Both the position numbers and the translations under genes were made by a program. 64,000 nt of DNA, taken from Adhaeribacter pallidiroseus (GTDB lineage Bacteria > Bacteroidota > Bacteroidia > Cytophagales > Hymenobacteraceae). The DNA lies in the NCBI RefSeq assembly GCF_003340495.1, contig NZ_QASA01000001.1:558001-622000 (forward strand), in the 5' to 3' direction. Positions 17,678-27,535 of this stretch are shown here, in pieces (within the stretch, counting starts at the first letter, position 1; each line of letters begins with the position of its first letter). The notes under the pieces were generated by a model, which saw only the letters and a program-made list of their open reading frames with translations, was not told where the DNA came from and ran no database searches.

Positions 17678-18336
17678 ATGATAATCCTTTCGGGCCCAAT
17701 TTGCTTTATCAATATTATTTGATTATTACCGCTATATTAATCTTAGATTATATTCCTTTATTAGTAGCTAGCTTGCCTTGAGGCAAATCTGGAAGCCTGT
17801 TCGTTAGTCAGCATTAATCCCGGAAAACGGAAAAACTCCGCAAAACAACCATGTAAGGACTAAGTTTTGCCCATTGCGCTCCACTAAATGGTGGTGGCTT
17901 ATTTAAGAGATTTGAAATAAAACAAGACTTACGCAGAAATTGACCGGGAAGACAGTAATAACGGGCCTGCGCTTTTGGTTGTTTCTTCACAACCAGCTTT
18001 AAAGATCTTTGGCCCAAGTCCTGTAAAATTCCTTTTTTCAAACAACTATTCTTAACATAGGCGCAATTAAGTAGTTGGTTGTTTTTAGTTGTTCGTTGTT
18101 AGATCGTTAATAAATTAATAATCAAATACTTAAACTCAGGTTTTTATCAACTTAATTTTGTCCTGTTACTTACAATTAAGAAAGTAGGCCGGTATTAGTA
18201 AAATGAGGCGCATAAGCCATTTAAAAAGCATTTTTTTAAATTTGGCGAAACCTTAATTATTTCTTAACCCTGCTAAATAAGAGGGGCGTGTTCCGATATA
18301 CTATCTTGAGGGTGTTTTTAACAACCCGCAGGCCGT
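17678..18336. other. Intergenic region upstream of the Na/Pi cotransporter
   Basis: About 660 AT-rich bases between divergent genes. The clear content is repeat copy 1 (18071-18172, listed separately). A short stretch near 17927-17950 (AAGACTTACGCAGAAATT) looks like the end of an insertion sequence, but I see no transposase or partner end. TTTTTAAATTT is at 18233-18243. A 75-codon minus-strand frame at 17814-18041 is not convincing. Confidence 0.45.
18071..18172 (+). repeat. 102-bp dispersed repeat, copy 1
   Basis: It starts GTAGTTGGTTGTTTTTAG and ends AATTTTGTCCTGTTACTTA. It aligns without gaps to 27434-27535 with about 8 mismatches in 102. The right end contains TAATTTTG, which fits the Bacteroidota -7 box TAnnTTTG. 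Confidence 0.85.
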
Positions 18337-19314
18337 ATGTTCGAGTCCATTATTCTTTCGTTAATTGGCGGTTTAACTTTGTTTTTGTACGCGCTGCATT
18401 ATCTGTCCGAGAGCTTAAAATCGGTGGCAGGCGGTAAACTGCAATTTTACCTGAATAAGTTTACGGGCAATTTATTTACCGGCATCGCTTCGGGCACTAT
18501 CATCACAATTTTATTAGATTCTTCTTCGGCCGTGATTATCATGACCATTGCCTTGGTTAAATCGCGGGCGCTTACCTTCCGGCAAGCCATGGGCATTGTA
18601 ATGGGAGCCAATATTGGTACCACTATCTCCAGCCAGATAATTGCTTTAGATGTCGGTAAATATTCGTCGGTGTTAATGGCTATTGGTTTTTTGTTACTAA
18701 TGTTGGCTAAAAAGCGTTTGCCTAAAAACATCGGCCGGGTTTTACTGGGTTTTGGATTAATCTTTTTCGGCTTGTACGTGATAGAAGATTCCGTGGCACC
18801 TCTGCGCCAAAGTCCTGAATTTGCCGGTTGGATGCTGGCTTTGGAAAAGCCGTTAAAAGGAGTAGGAATAGGAGCACTAGTTACCTTAATTATTCAGTCT
18901 TCTTCGGCTACGGTGGGCATGGTAATAGCCTTGGGTGCTAAAAAACTCATTACTATTACTGCTGGCATTGCCGTAATGTTGGGTGCCGAATTAGGTACTT
19001 GCTCCGATACCCTACTGGCCTCTATTGGCCGGAGCCGCCAAGCCGTTAAAACAGGTATATTTCACTTATTTTTTAATATTACTACCATTATCCTGGCCTT
19101 AATTCTCTTTACGCCGTTTGGGCAGTTAGTGCATTACTTATCCGGTGAAGCGCCACTAGAGCGGCAGATTGCGAATGCACATGTGTTATTTAATTGTTTG
19201 GGTGTTTTTATTTATATACCGTTCGTGCCTTTAACCGAACGATTAATTAATTTTGTTATCCCGGAGCAACACCCAACTACGTCGCCAGCCCATCTGGCTA
19301 ATCCCGAGAAATAA
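18337..19314 (+). CDS. Na+/phosphate cotransporter family protein (NptA/PF02690 type)
   Basis: A 325-residue inner membrane protein with two inverted repeats, each carrying the signature of sodium-phosphate cotransporters. First comes TIITILLDSSSAVIIMTIAL with MGANIGTTISSQ, and then LVTLIIQSSSATVGMVIAL with MLGAELGTCSDT. The family moves inorganic phosphate with sodium. Many homologues carry a C-terminal PhoU-like domain of about 200 residues; this one stops after the membrane part, so it is the short form. In the first repeat D replaces the usual Q before SSSA. It stands alone on its strand, downstream of a copy of the 102-base repeat. Together with nearby phosphatases it fits uptake of the phosphate they release. 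Confidence 0.88.
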   Translation: MFESIILSLIGGLTLFLYALHYLSESLKSVAGGKLQFYLNKFTGNLFTGIASGTIITILLDSSSAVIIMTIALVKSRALTFRQAMGIVMGANIGTTISSQIIALDVGKYSSVLMAIGFLLLMLAKKRLPKNIGRVLLGFGLIFFGLYVIEDSVAPLRQSPEFAGWMLALEKPLKGVGIGALVTLIIQSSSATVGMVIALGAKKLITITAGIAVMLGAELGTCSDTLLASIGRSRQAVKTGIFHLFFNITTIILALILFTPFGQLVHYLSGEAPLERQIANAHVLFNCLGVFIYIPFVPLTERLINFVIPEQHPTTSPAHLANPEK

Positions 19315-19696
19315 TTAAAAACCAACAGCAAGCTTACTGTTGGGCTGGGCAGCAACTATAGCTTTGCTTATTGGCGCAACGGGCAACAATAGAATAGAAT
19401 TACTTACGCCACAACAAATATTTAATACAAAAACCTTAGCAAGTTCGTCATTTAAGTTTAAGCAAATGCTCCTGGAACTGCAGCAATTTATTTCCTGGGC
19501 TATCCTGGCTTGTACTAGTAATGCAATCTTTATCGAAGGGTAACTTTAAAGAAATACGCTCTTGAGTTGTTTTGTATACCTTTGCCATATTTTAAATGCT
19601 TTTTTGATTTCTCCGCATCGTACCAAAGGTTTTTTAGTAAGATCTAAATCAAAGCAGTATCAATGCGCCGTGTATTTTGAATTTATAGAATTCTGA
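19315..19696. other. Intergenic region after the Na/Pi cotransporter
   Basis: A weak hairpin, CCAACAG, loop, CTGTTGG, lies near 19322-19345 just past the stop codon and may end the transcript. Nothing else is recognisable; a 67-codon frame at 19340-19543 starts in this hairpin and is probably accidental. Confidence 0.4.
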
Positions 19697-19909
19697 ATGG
19701 AAGGATTACTATTTACCATCTTTGAAGACTTGGATATTCCGGCTCTTAGCCACGAGGAATGCCAGGATAGCCTTTATTACCTCGAATTTTTACTGGAACA
19801 GGAAGATAATCCGGAGAGTTTTATCAAATACCAAATGTTAAAAATAAACCTGATAGACCGATTAAGCGAAATCAGTAAACCAAATAAACTAAGAAATAAA
19901 AGAGTTTAA
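19697..19909 (+). CDS. Small hypothetical acidic protein
   Basis: A 70-residue frame that I do not recognise. It is acidic and helical in appearance (FEDLDIPALSHEECQDSLYYLEFLLEQ), ending in a basic tail (KPNKLRNKRV), with no signal peptide or membrane segment. The composition looks protein-like and unlike the random frames around it, and the start follows an AT-rich stretch. It stands alone between the Na/Pi cotransporter and a long non-coding gap. A real small gene is likely but unproven. Confidence 0.5.
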   Translation: MEGLLFTIFEDLDIPALSHEECQDSLYYLEFLLEQEDNPESFIKYQMLKINLIDRLSEISKPNKLRNKRV

Positions 19910-20583
19910 GTTTTCTTTACATGTTTAAGCAATAAGGCAAACAGCCCGAAAAATTTAAAAATTTGCCCTTCGCAAACACTCACTGCTATTGGTATAATGT
20001 CTCTTGCATATTTAAACCCTTAAATATTACTATTTAATATAAAATAGGCCTTATTTAATTAACAAATTGATAACAGTGAAATTGCATTTGAGTAAGGGAG
20101 AACTCCGTACATTTAACCAGAAATAAACCGCTGTCTACTTGTATTTCTTTGAATTGAAAGCCAATGTACAGTTTAGAGGAGCCAGATCATTTTGGTTCAT
20201 TGCGGTTTTAGCCAGAATATCCAAAGCAATTTAAATTTTTCCGGAAGTAAATAAACCTGTTAAACCGAGTCTAATACTATTATAAATATTGTTTTTGAGA
20301 TTGCCGAATGCATAAACATCTTATTGGTAGATAATACTTTATCAGCAAAATTAAAAAATTATTAACTGATAAATAAAACAAGAACAGTTAACATCTATTT
20401 TAAGTGCGTACGTCGTGGGATAGTTTAAACGGATAAATTAGTTTTAAACTAGCATTTCGTAAAAAATCAGGACCTAGCCTTTACTACTTTTTTAAAAAAT
20501 TGCTTCTACAAGCAGAGTGGAAATTTATTGTCTTTATCCAATAGTACTTTATCAAGAATGCATTAAAAGCGTTGGATTAGTTT
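19910..20583. other. Long AT-rich leader before the TonB-dependent receptor
   Basis: About 670 bases without a convincing gene. TTTTTAAATTT's complement is at 19951-19961. The sequence is AT-rich with no strong hairpin and no clear TAnnTTTG box close to 20584. It may hold the control region of the receptor operon, but I cannot name an element. Confidence 0.4.
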
Positions 20584-23500
20584 ATGAAACAAACTTTACC
20601 AGGTAAAATTAATTGTTACCCGATTAACATAAATAAGAGCTCTTATTTTTGTTTAACCACTTTATTTATTTTATCGGGCTTTTTCACCCTTGCTACTTCC
20701 CGGCCGGTTATTTTACCGGAAAAATTCTTAGTTACTAAAAAGGTAGTGCTGGCCGGCACCATTGCCGGCTCTTTACGCGATTACGAAACTAACGAAGCTT
20801 TAATTGGCGCTACCGCTGTAATAGAAGGTACCCAAATTGGCGCCTCTGTTAATACCGATGGCACCTTTACCATTAAAAACGTTCCCGAAGGACTGCATAC
20901 GTTGGTTTTTTCTTTTATTGGTTATAAATCGGCGAAAGTACCCAACGTGCAGGTAAAAGGCGGCACCATTACCCGCGTCGATTACAAACTGGTAACGGAC
21001 AACAGTACCTTAGCCGAAGTAGTAATCCGCGCGAAAGTAGTGCCGGAAAACACCACCGAACGTTTGTTAATCGACGAAATCCGCAATTCCCGGAGTATTC
21101 TGTCGGGTATTTCGAACGAGCAAATTACCAAGAGTTTGGACCGCGATGCGGGCGAAGTGGTGCGGCGCGTATCGGGGGTTACTTTGGTGAGCGACCGGTT
21201 CGTAATTATTCGGGGCCTGGACCCGCGCTATACTTTAACGCTACTCAACGATTTGCCGGCACCTAGCTCCGAAAGTGACCGCCGCGCTTTTTCCTACGAT
21301 ATGCTTAATAGCTCGGTGATTGACCGGGTAGTAATTGCTAAAACGCCGGCTCCGGAACTACAAGGCGATTTCTCGGGCGGGGTGGTTAAGGTGTATACGA
21401 AAAGCTTCGCGAATGCCCGCCAGTTGCAAATACAGCTCTCCGGCCAATTTCGACCGGGTTCGAGCTTCATGGATTATTACACCTCGCAAAGTGGTAAGTA
21501 CGATCGTTTAGGTTTCGATGATGGCACCCGGAAACTACCGGCCAACTTACCCGATATTAAAAACTTTCCGGATGTAGAGCGCCAGAATAATGTGGATCAG
21601 GCCGCCGTGCAGGCAGCCAATGCGCAAATTGCCAAGTCTTTTCCGAACACCTGGAAATTACTGCGCCGCTACCAGGATTTCGACAAACGGGCCGTGGTGA
21701 ACTATTACGATTCGTGGCATTTCGGGCAGCAGCGTTTAAACAGCCTCACTTCGTTGAGTTACACGCTCACCAACGAGTTTAACCGCATTAACCGACAATA
21801 CGGCGAAATCCGGCGCTACAACGATCCGAACGTGCGAAGTTATCCTTTGCAAAGCAGCTTAGATTCTACGTACGTGCAGAGTGCCCGCATCGGGGCTATG
21901 CAAAATTTTCGCTGGAATTTTAACGAGCAGCATTCTATTGAATTTAAAAATTTGTTTAATCAACTCGGCCGCAACCAAACCTTAGTGCGCGAATACCGCA
22001 CCGATGACGATGGTACCTACGAAAAAGAACTGCGCCGTAATATTCAATACAACTTCCGCAGCCGGGGCTTGTACAACGGCTTGCTGGCCGGCGATCACAC
22101 CTGGGGAAAAACCAATCCTACCAAGCTAACCTGGCGTTTAGGTTACGCCCATACCACCGAGCAGCAACCCGACGTGCGGCGGTTTAATTTAGCGCGTCGC
22201 GAAAACTTACCCGGCGTTATGGATTCGAGTAATGCGCCGCAACCACCCGGCTATTACCGGCTCTTTTTAGCCGACCGCTTAAATTTACTCAATTCCCGGT
22301 TTTACTCCACTCTTCACGAAAATGGCTATACCGCCGCGGCCGACGCCGAACGTACCCTGGGTAAAAACAACCTAACCGTAAAAGCCGGCTTTTTCAGCGA
22401 TTACCGCAAACGTAATTACGATACTAAGTTATACACCTATTACCTAACTAATACCAATATTACTGGCCCTTTAGCCGAGGACTTGGTTACGTTTAAAGAA
22501 AACAGTTTCCGGCCCGATTTAAACGGCCAGCGGATGTTTGCGCCCCGCAACTTCCGGGCCGATGGTTCCGGCTTTGGTTTTAACGATTACACCGGTTTGC
22601 GCGAAGCGCCGGGTTATACAGCTTCGAACGAGCAGCACGCCGGTTACGCTGCGTTAAATATTCCCTTACTGGGGCAATTAATCAATGTATACGGGGGCAT
22701 TCGCCTGGAATACAATAAATTGGACGTGAGCGGCAATGCTTTTCCGTTTGGCTTGGTGCGGCGTGGCGAAGAAATGGTAGTGGATACGGTAGTACTGGCG
22801 GCCAAAGAAAAACTATACGCATTGCCATCGTTGAACATCAGCTACCGTTTTGTGCCGAAAATGTTGGTACGGGCGGCTTACGGCAAAACCCTGAACCGGC
22901 AAGAATTTCGCGAGGTATCGCCCACGGTGTATTACGACCTCGACCGGCTGGCTTATATCCGGGGCAATCCTTTCCTGGAAAATGCTACTATCCAAAACCT
23001 AGACTTACGCTGGGAATATTACCCGCAGGATGATGAAATAATATCGGTAGGAGCATTCTATAAACACCTCAAAAATCCCATTGAGTACGTTTCGCAGGCC
23101 ATTTCGGGCTTTGCTAACGACGATATCACTTTTTTAAATACTTCTAAATCTACTGCTTACGGCCTGGAAGTGGAGTTTCGCAAGCGGTTAGCTTTTATTC
23201 CGGTTCCGTTTATGCAATACGTATCCGTAATTGCCAATGCTAGTTTACTAAAGACCCAAGTGGTTTTTCCGGATTCCCTTTTTACTAACAGCGCCGGCGA
23301 TCCGCGTCGTTCCATCCGGCCTTTGCAAGGTTCTTCGCCTTACGCGATTAACGCGGGTATTTATTACGATAATACCAACGCCGGCACCCAGGTTACGGCC
23401 CAGTACAACGTAATTGGCCAACGGCTTACCACGGCGGGTAATTCTTTTACCGCCGAGCAATACGAACTGGCCCGCCATGTAATCGACTTAACCATTACCC

Positions 23501-23718
23501 AGCGGATAACACGTTTTCTGCAAGTAAAATTAGGCGTTCAGGATTTATTAAATCAACCTTTCCGGATTTACCGCGATGTGGTGCCGGATCAGAAATATAA
23601 ACCTAATAAACTAGCCGAAATTCCCAGGTCGGACCAACCTACTTTTACATCTGACTACCTGGAAGCCACTTATAAGCCAGGTAGTTATTATTCTTTCGGG
23701 GTGCAGCTTACTTTTTAA
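20584..23718 (+). CDS. TonB-dependent receptor with N-terminal carboxypeptidase-regulatory-like domain
   Basis: A 1044-residue outer membrane receptor that is not of SusC type. After a signal segment (about residues 20-40) comes a CarboxypepD_reg-like Ig domain (IAGSLRDYETNEALIGA, then FSFIGYKSA). The plug follows (EVVRRVSGVTLVSDRFVIIRG, then PAPELQGDFSGGVVKVYT) and a 22-strand barrel ends GSYYSFGVQLTF. It would take up a ligand using TonB energy. Two predicted surface lipoproteins follow on the same strand (124 and 182 bases apart), forming a plausible receptor-plus-lipoprotein system, and a PhoA-type phosphatase converges on them. The ligand is unknown; phosphate esters are a contextual guess. 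Confidence 0.92.
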   Translation: MKQTLPGKINCYPININKSSYFCLTTLFILSGFFTLATSRPVILPEKFLVTKKVVLAGTIAGSLRDYETNEALIGATAVIEGTQIGASVNTDGTFTIKNVPEGLHTLVFSFIGYKSAKVPNVQVKGGTITRVDYKLVTDNSTLAEVVIRAKVVPENTTERLLIDEIRNSRSILSGISNEQITKSLDRDAGEVVRRVSGVTLVSDRFVIIRGLDPRYTLTLLNDLPAPSSESDRRAFSYDMLNSSVIDRVVIAKTPAPELQGDFSGGVVKVYTKSFANARQLQIQLSGQFRPGSSFMDYYTSQSGKYDRLGFDDGTRKLPANLPDIKNFPDVERQNNVDQAAVQAANAQIAKSFPNTWKLLRRYQDFDKRAVVNYYDSWHFGQQRLNSLTSLSYTLTNEFNRINRQYGEIRRYNDPNVRSYPLQSSLDSTYVQSARIGAMQNFRWNFNEQHSIEFKNLFNQLGRNQTLVREYRTDDDGTYEKELRRNIQYNFRSRGLYNGLLAGDHTWGKTNPTKLTWRLGYAHTTEQQPDVRRFNLARRENLPGVMDSSNAPQPPGYYRLFLADRLNLLNSRFYSTLHENGYTAAADAERTLGKNNLTVKAGFFSDYRKRNYDTKLYTYYLTNTNITGPLAEDLVTFKENSFRPDLNGQRMFAPRNFRADGSGFGFNDYTGLREAPGYTASNEQHAGYAALNIPLLGQLINVYGGIRLEYNKLDVSGNAFPFGLVRRGEEMVVDTVVLAAKEKLYALPSLNISYRFVPKMLVRAAYGKTLNRQEFREVSPTVYYDLDRLAYIRGNPFLENATIQNLDLRWEYYPQDDEIISVGAFYKHLKNPIEYVSQAISGFANDDITFLNTSKSTAYGLEVEFRKRLAFIPVPFMQYVSVIANASLLKTQVVFPDSLFTNSAGDPRRSIRPLQGSSPYAINAGIYYDNTNAGTQVTAQYNVIGQRLTTAGNSFTAEQYELARHVIDLTITQRITRFLQVKLGVQDLLNQPFRIYRDVVPDQKYKPNKLAEIPRSDQPTFTSDYLEATYKPGSYYSFGVQLTF

Positions 23719-23842
23719 GTTTGAATACCAACTCCCTACTAAAACAACGCTTTAGCTCTAATTTTTTAAAATATTTATCCCAGCCCTCCCTCTTACTTTA
23801 TAAAACCACCAAAAATTTAAAAAATCTAAACTTTTTTCACTG

Positions 23843-25234
23843 ATGAAAAACAATTTTCGCTTATTAAAGCTGTCTGCTTTTTGCGGATTAGCAATGGCTT
23901 TTGGCCTAAACTCTTGTAAAAACGAGCTGGAAACTCCCAAGTCAGCAGCCACTGAAGGTACCAGTGATGCCACGCTGGCTGTAGTAACCGTTGGAACCTG
24001 CGGCGCTAATACTTTAATTTCGAGTAACACTACCTGGTCCAGTGGCAATACCTACGTAATCCGGGGAAATATACGGGTTGTTAATTCTTCTACTTTAACT
24101 ATTGAAAAAGGCACAGTGATTAAAGGTGAATGCGGAGCTAACTTAATTATTGAACGGAACGCGAATATTAATGCGGCGGGTACACCTTCTTTCCCGATTG
24201 TATTTACCTCTAACCAACCAGCTAACAAAAAGACCCGGGGTTATTGGGGTGGTGTTATTATTTTGGGTAACGGTATCACCAATCAAGGCACTAAAGTACC
24301 CATTGAAGGGCTAACCTCTACCTCCGGCACCGATTATGGTTTTTATGGCGGCACCAACAATGCCGATAACTCTGGTAAACTACAGTACGTGCGCATTGAG
24401 TACCCCGGTACCGAAGTATCGGAAGGCAATGAGATTAACGGTTTAACTTTAGGTGGGGTGGGTAATGGTACCATCATCGACCACGTACAAGTTCTATACA
24501 GCCAGGACGATGCTTTTGAATTTTTCGGTGGCGCAGTAAATCCGCGTTACTTATACGCTTACGGTAACTCCGATGATGATTTTGATACGGACTTTGGCTA
24601 CGTAGGTAAAGTACAGTTTGCCGTTGGCGTAAAAACTGTTTCTTCGGAACCGGGAACCGGCGCGTCTAACGGTTTTGAATCCGATAACGATGCTACCGGC
24701 ACTACCGCAACTCCCCGCACGAACCCCCGTTTTGCCAACGTAACTTTAGTAGGTCCTTGCTCTTCACCCGGCGACCCAGCGGTATTTGGTCAGGCTTTAT
24801 TACTGCGTCGGAATTCGCAATTAGATCTTTACAATTCCGTTATCTCTCACTGGAACAATGCCATTACGGTGCAGGCTCCTTCTGCCATTGGCAACCCAGG
24901 GGTAGATTTAAAATCGATCTACGTGTATAACAACGGCAATCTGTCTCCTTCACCGTTGGCGGGGGTATATCGTTCTGGTAACGAACCTCGTTTCAGTCCG
25001 TGCCCAATCCCTTGCTACAGCACTGCTTCGGCTATTGCCTCTGGTTCTGGTCCGAAGTTAATTCCTTACTCTGATGTTACCGGCACCACCCCTCCGGGTA
25101 TTGGTTTTGTGGCCACTAACTACCGGGGAGCTTTCAGTGCTAGTGCTGCTAACAACGACAACTGGAATTTACGTTCAGAAAACGCGAATTTTAAATGGTT
25201 AAGCTTTCCTTGCGAAGGTTATGCGCAATATTAA
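23843..25234 (+). CDS. Surface lipoprotein with predicted right-handed beta-helix
   Basis: A 463-residue lipoprotein: the lipobox GLNSCKN is at about residue 25. Most of the remainder is rich in short beta rungs: TLTIEKGTVIKGECGANLII, then GVIILGNGITNQG, NADNSGKLQYVRIEYPGTEV and VQVLYSQDDAFEFFGGAVN, suggesting a parallel beta-helix. I recognise the type as a common Bacteroidota partner of TonB-dependent receptors, but no function is established. An acidic segment, YGNSDDDFDTDFGYVGK, may bind calcium. It sits 124 bases after the receptor and 182 bases before the TIG-domain lipoprotein. I infer a role in capturing or holding the receptor's substrate at the cell surface. Confidence 0.7.
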   Translation: MKNNFRLLKLSAFCGLAMAFGLNSCKNELETPKSAATEGTSDATLAVVTVGTCGANTLISSNTTWSSGNTYVIRGNIRVVNSSTLTIEKGTVIKGECGANLIIERNANINAAGTPSFPIVFTSNQPANKKTRGYWGGVIILGNGITNQGTKVPIEGLTSTSGTDYGFYGGTNNADNSGKLQYVRIEYPGTEVSEGNEINGLTLGGVGNGTIIDHVQVLYSQDDAFEFFGGAVNPRYLYAYGNSDDDFDTDFGYVGKVQFAVGVKTVSSEPGTGASNGFESDNDATGTTATPRTNPRFANVTLVGPCSSPGDPAVFGQALLLRRNSQLDLYNSVISHWNNAITVQAPSAIGNPGVDLKSIYVYNNGNLSPSPLAGVYRSGNEPRFSPCPIPCYSTASAIASGSGPKLIPYSDVTGTTPPGIGFVATNYRGAFSASAANNDNWNLRSENANFKWLSFPCEGYAQY

Positions 25235-25310
25235 TTTATAATAAGTAGCCGGTAGTTTTTCAGCCATAAGGCTTAAGATTGCTGGTACTTAACAAGTAGG
25301 TGGAAGGGTT

Positions 25311-25350
25311 ACAAGCGGTTTTGGCATCGGCAGGTACCAAAACCGCTTGT
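25311..25350 (+). terminator. Hairpin between the two lipoprotein genes
   Basis: ACAAGCGGTTTTGG (25311-25324) pairs perfectly with CCAAAACCGCTTGT (25337-25350), followed by AGTTTAATCT, a weak T tract. It could reduce transcription of the TIG-domain gene relative to the receptor. Confidence 0.65.
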
Positions 25351-25416
25351 AGTTTAATCTAATCCTGGCTACTCTTTTGTTTTTCTATTTATTCCAATCT
25401 GTTTTTCTTTTATATT

Positions 25417-27195
25417 ATGCGAAATAAATTACTCTTAATGGCGGTAAAGCAGCCAATCCACTGGCGGATTGCCCTGGGAATGGTACTGCTGGTATTTTTT
25501 TCGGCCTGTAAAGACGACGAACCAGAATCCAAGCCGCTGCCGCCCACCATTACTTCTATTATGCCGGACAGCGCTTACGTAAACGACACGATCACTATTA
25601 CCGGAACCAACTTCGACCCGGATCCTTTTAACATGTCGGTGCAATTTAGCGGCGTAGAAGCTTTTAACATTGTGGCGGCCAGTACCACGGCCATGCGGGT
25701 AAAAGTACCAAAAGGCGCTACCTCGGGTTTAGTTACCGTAACCATTGCCGAACAGACCAGCCCGGGAGTTAATTTTAAAATTTTAACGGTAATTCCTACT
25801 ACTATTACTAGTATTTCGCCGCAGAGTGGTTACTACGGCGATACGGTTACCATTGCGGGCACCGGCATTGTGCCGGCTGATTTTACGGCGGGTACTTCTA
25901 CGGTACTTTTTAACGGAGCTACGGCTTTACCAGCCGCTGCTATTATAAATCCCACGGCCAAACAATTGCAAGTAATTGTGCCCGACGACGCGCAAACCGG
26001 CCCCATTGGTTTAAATTTAAAAAACGGGACGGTATTGGAAACCGATACGTTTCGGCTCACCCCACCTTTGCCCACTGTTACAACTTTTACCCCAACCAGC
26101 GGGCCCGAAGGCACGCCGGTAACTATTACAGGGGCTAATTTAGGCGTGAGTTCGGCCAACGAAATTCAGGTTACTTTAAACGGAATAAATGCTGTTATTA
26201 CCAGCCGTACTGCTACACAATTAAAAATAACCGTGCCAGCCGGCATGAAGCCTGGTAAATATCCATTTATAGTGAAAGTACGCAATCACGCCGCTACCAG
26301 CCCAACGGCCTTCACGGTAACTGCGCCGCCGGTGGCCAGCCAATACCTGTACTTTGCGCAAGGCAGCGAAATCCGGCGAGCCAGCATCACCGAAAAAGAT
26401 GGTAAAGTAACGGTAACCCATGCGCCGCTTTTCACCGATTTAGGCGATGTATCCGATATTGTTATTGATAAAGCCGGCAACAAATTATACTGGTCCAGTA
26501 TTGCTACCAACCAAATTATGGTGGGAAATTTAAATGGCAGTGGCAACCCGCAACTGGTATTTGAAGGCAACGACAACGTAGAAGTAAATTACCCAACGGG
26601 CCTGGCTATGGCGAACGGCAAAGTTTACTGGGCAAATCAAGGTTCTTCTTCCATTGCCCGGGCTAATCCGGATGGCAGCAGTCCCGAAATCCTTTTTGAT
26701 GCCCAAGATAATGTTAACTACGCCCAGGATATCGAAATGGAAGTAGTAGGAAATAAATTGTACTGGACCAACGTAGGCACCGCGCAGATTTTACGGGGCA
26801 ACGTAAACGGCAGCGGTACCACCGAGGAAGTTTTTGGCCCGGATGATAATTTACAATATCCCTTAGGTTTGAAACTCGATGCCAACTCGGGTAAACTATA
26901 CGTGGCAGATAGCCCTACGGCGGGCGGAGTAGCGCCCACCGACCGTCTTTTATCTGGTAATTTAAATGGTACGGGCGGATTGACTGCTTTATTTGAATCC
27001 GGAGAAGGAGTGGAAGCCGTATTTGCCGTAGCAATTGATACCAAAGGCGGTTATATTTATTGGATTACCAATAATTACAGTGGCAACTCTAAGAACAGGC
27101 TCCTGCGTGGTAAGTTGGATGGTTCCGGCAAACCGCAAATTTTAATTGACAACTTAGAAAGTTTCGGCAACGCCATTGCGGTGCAAGTAGAATAG
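25417..27195 (+). CDS. Lipoprotein with three IPT/TIG domains and a YWTD-type beta-propeller
   Basis: A 592-residue lipoprotein (lipobox VFFSACKDDE). Three IPT/TIG immunoglobulin-like domains follow one another (residues about 40-125, 125-215, 215-300), each starting with a PTxTSI/TFxPxSG pattern such as TSISPQSGYYGDTVTI and TFTPTSGPEGTPVTI. The C-terminal 290 residues form a propeller of LDL-receptor YWTD-like repeats: KLYWSSIATNQIMVGNLNGSG, then KVYWANQGSSSIARANPDGSS and KLYWTNVGTAQILRGNVNGSG. Such proteins are adhesive or ligand-binding surface proteins. It is the last gene of the receptor / beta-helix lipoprotein group and converges with alkaline phosphatase. Substrate not known. Confidence 0.82.
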   Translation: MRNKLLLMAVKQPIHWRIALGMVLLVFFSACKDDEPESKPLPPTITSIMPDSAYVNDTITITGTNFDPDPFNMSVQFSGVEAFNIVAASTTAMRVKVPKGATSGLVTVTIAEQTSPGVNFKILTVIPTTITSISPQSGYYGDTVTIAGTGIVPADFTAGTSTVLFNGATALPAAAIINPTAKQLQVIVPDDAQTGPIGLNLKNGTVLETDTFRLTPPLPTVTTFTPTSGPEGTPVTITGANLGVSSANEIQVTLNGINAVITSRTATQLKITVPAGMKPGKYPFIVKVRNHAATSPTAFTVTAPPVASQYLYFAQGSEIRRASITEKDGKVTVTHAPLFTDLGDVSDIVIDKAGNKLYWSSIATNQIMVGNLNGSGNPQLVFEGNDNVEVNYPTGLAMANGKVYWANQGSSSIARANPDGSSPEILFDAQDNVNYAQDIEMEVVGNKLYWTNVGTAQILRGNVNGSGTTEEVFGPDDNLQYPLGLKLDANSGKLYVADSPTAGGVAPTDRLLSGNLNGTGGLTALFESGEGVEAVFAVAIDTKGGYIYWITNNYSGNSKNRLLRGKLDGSGKPQILIDNLESFGNAIAVQVE

Positions 27196-27376
27196 TAAAG
27201 CTCTCGTTATTGTTTTAAGTAAACAGACAAAAGTATTAAGATATTAGACACAAGACTTTTTTGATTTTAAATCATTAACGATCAATTATTTTAATAAATA
27301 TAGACGAAACATTTTATGTAAGTTTAATTTTGTCCTTTTACTTAATATTATCAAATCTGTAATTAAAAAATAGTAG

Positions 27377-27421
27377 GTACAATAAAAAAGGAGCAGAATT
27401 TCTGCTCCTTTTTTATTGTAC
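27377..27421. terminator. Bidirectional terminator between the TIG lipoprotein and alkaline phosphatase
   Basis: A perfect palindrome centred near 27399 has stem ACAATAAAAAAGGAGCAGA and its complement, with A and T tracts at both sides. It serves both convergent genes. Confidence 0.92.
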
Positions 27422-27433
27422 CAGTTAAGGTAA

Positions 27434-27535
27434 GTAGTTGTTCGTTTTTAGTTGTTCGTTGTTCGATCGTTAAGAAATTAATGATTAAGTACTTAAACGC
27501 AGGTTTTTATCAACTTAATTTTGTCCTGTTACTTA
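27434..27535 (+). repeat. 102-bp dispersed repeat, copy 2
   Basis: It is gap-free with 18071-18172 and about 92% identical by eye. It lies 12 bases from the 3' end of the alkaline phosphatase gene. TAATTTTG in its right end matches the -7 consensus, here pointing antisense into the phosphatase gene. Confidence 0.85.

Noticed and set aside
17920-17950. GACTTACGCAGAAATT resembling an insertion sequence end
   Set aside because: No second end, transposase or target duplication is visible; too short to call.
17814-18041. A 75-codon minus-strand frame
   Set aside because: Very basic, no family resemblance, in a region with repeat and possible insertion-sequence debris.
19340-19543. A 67-codon frame after the Na/Pi cotransporter
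   Set aside because: It starts inside a hairpin, and its composition is not protein-like.
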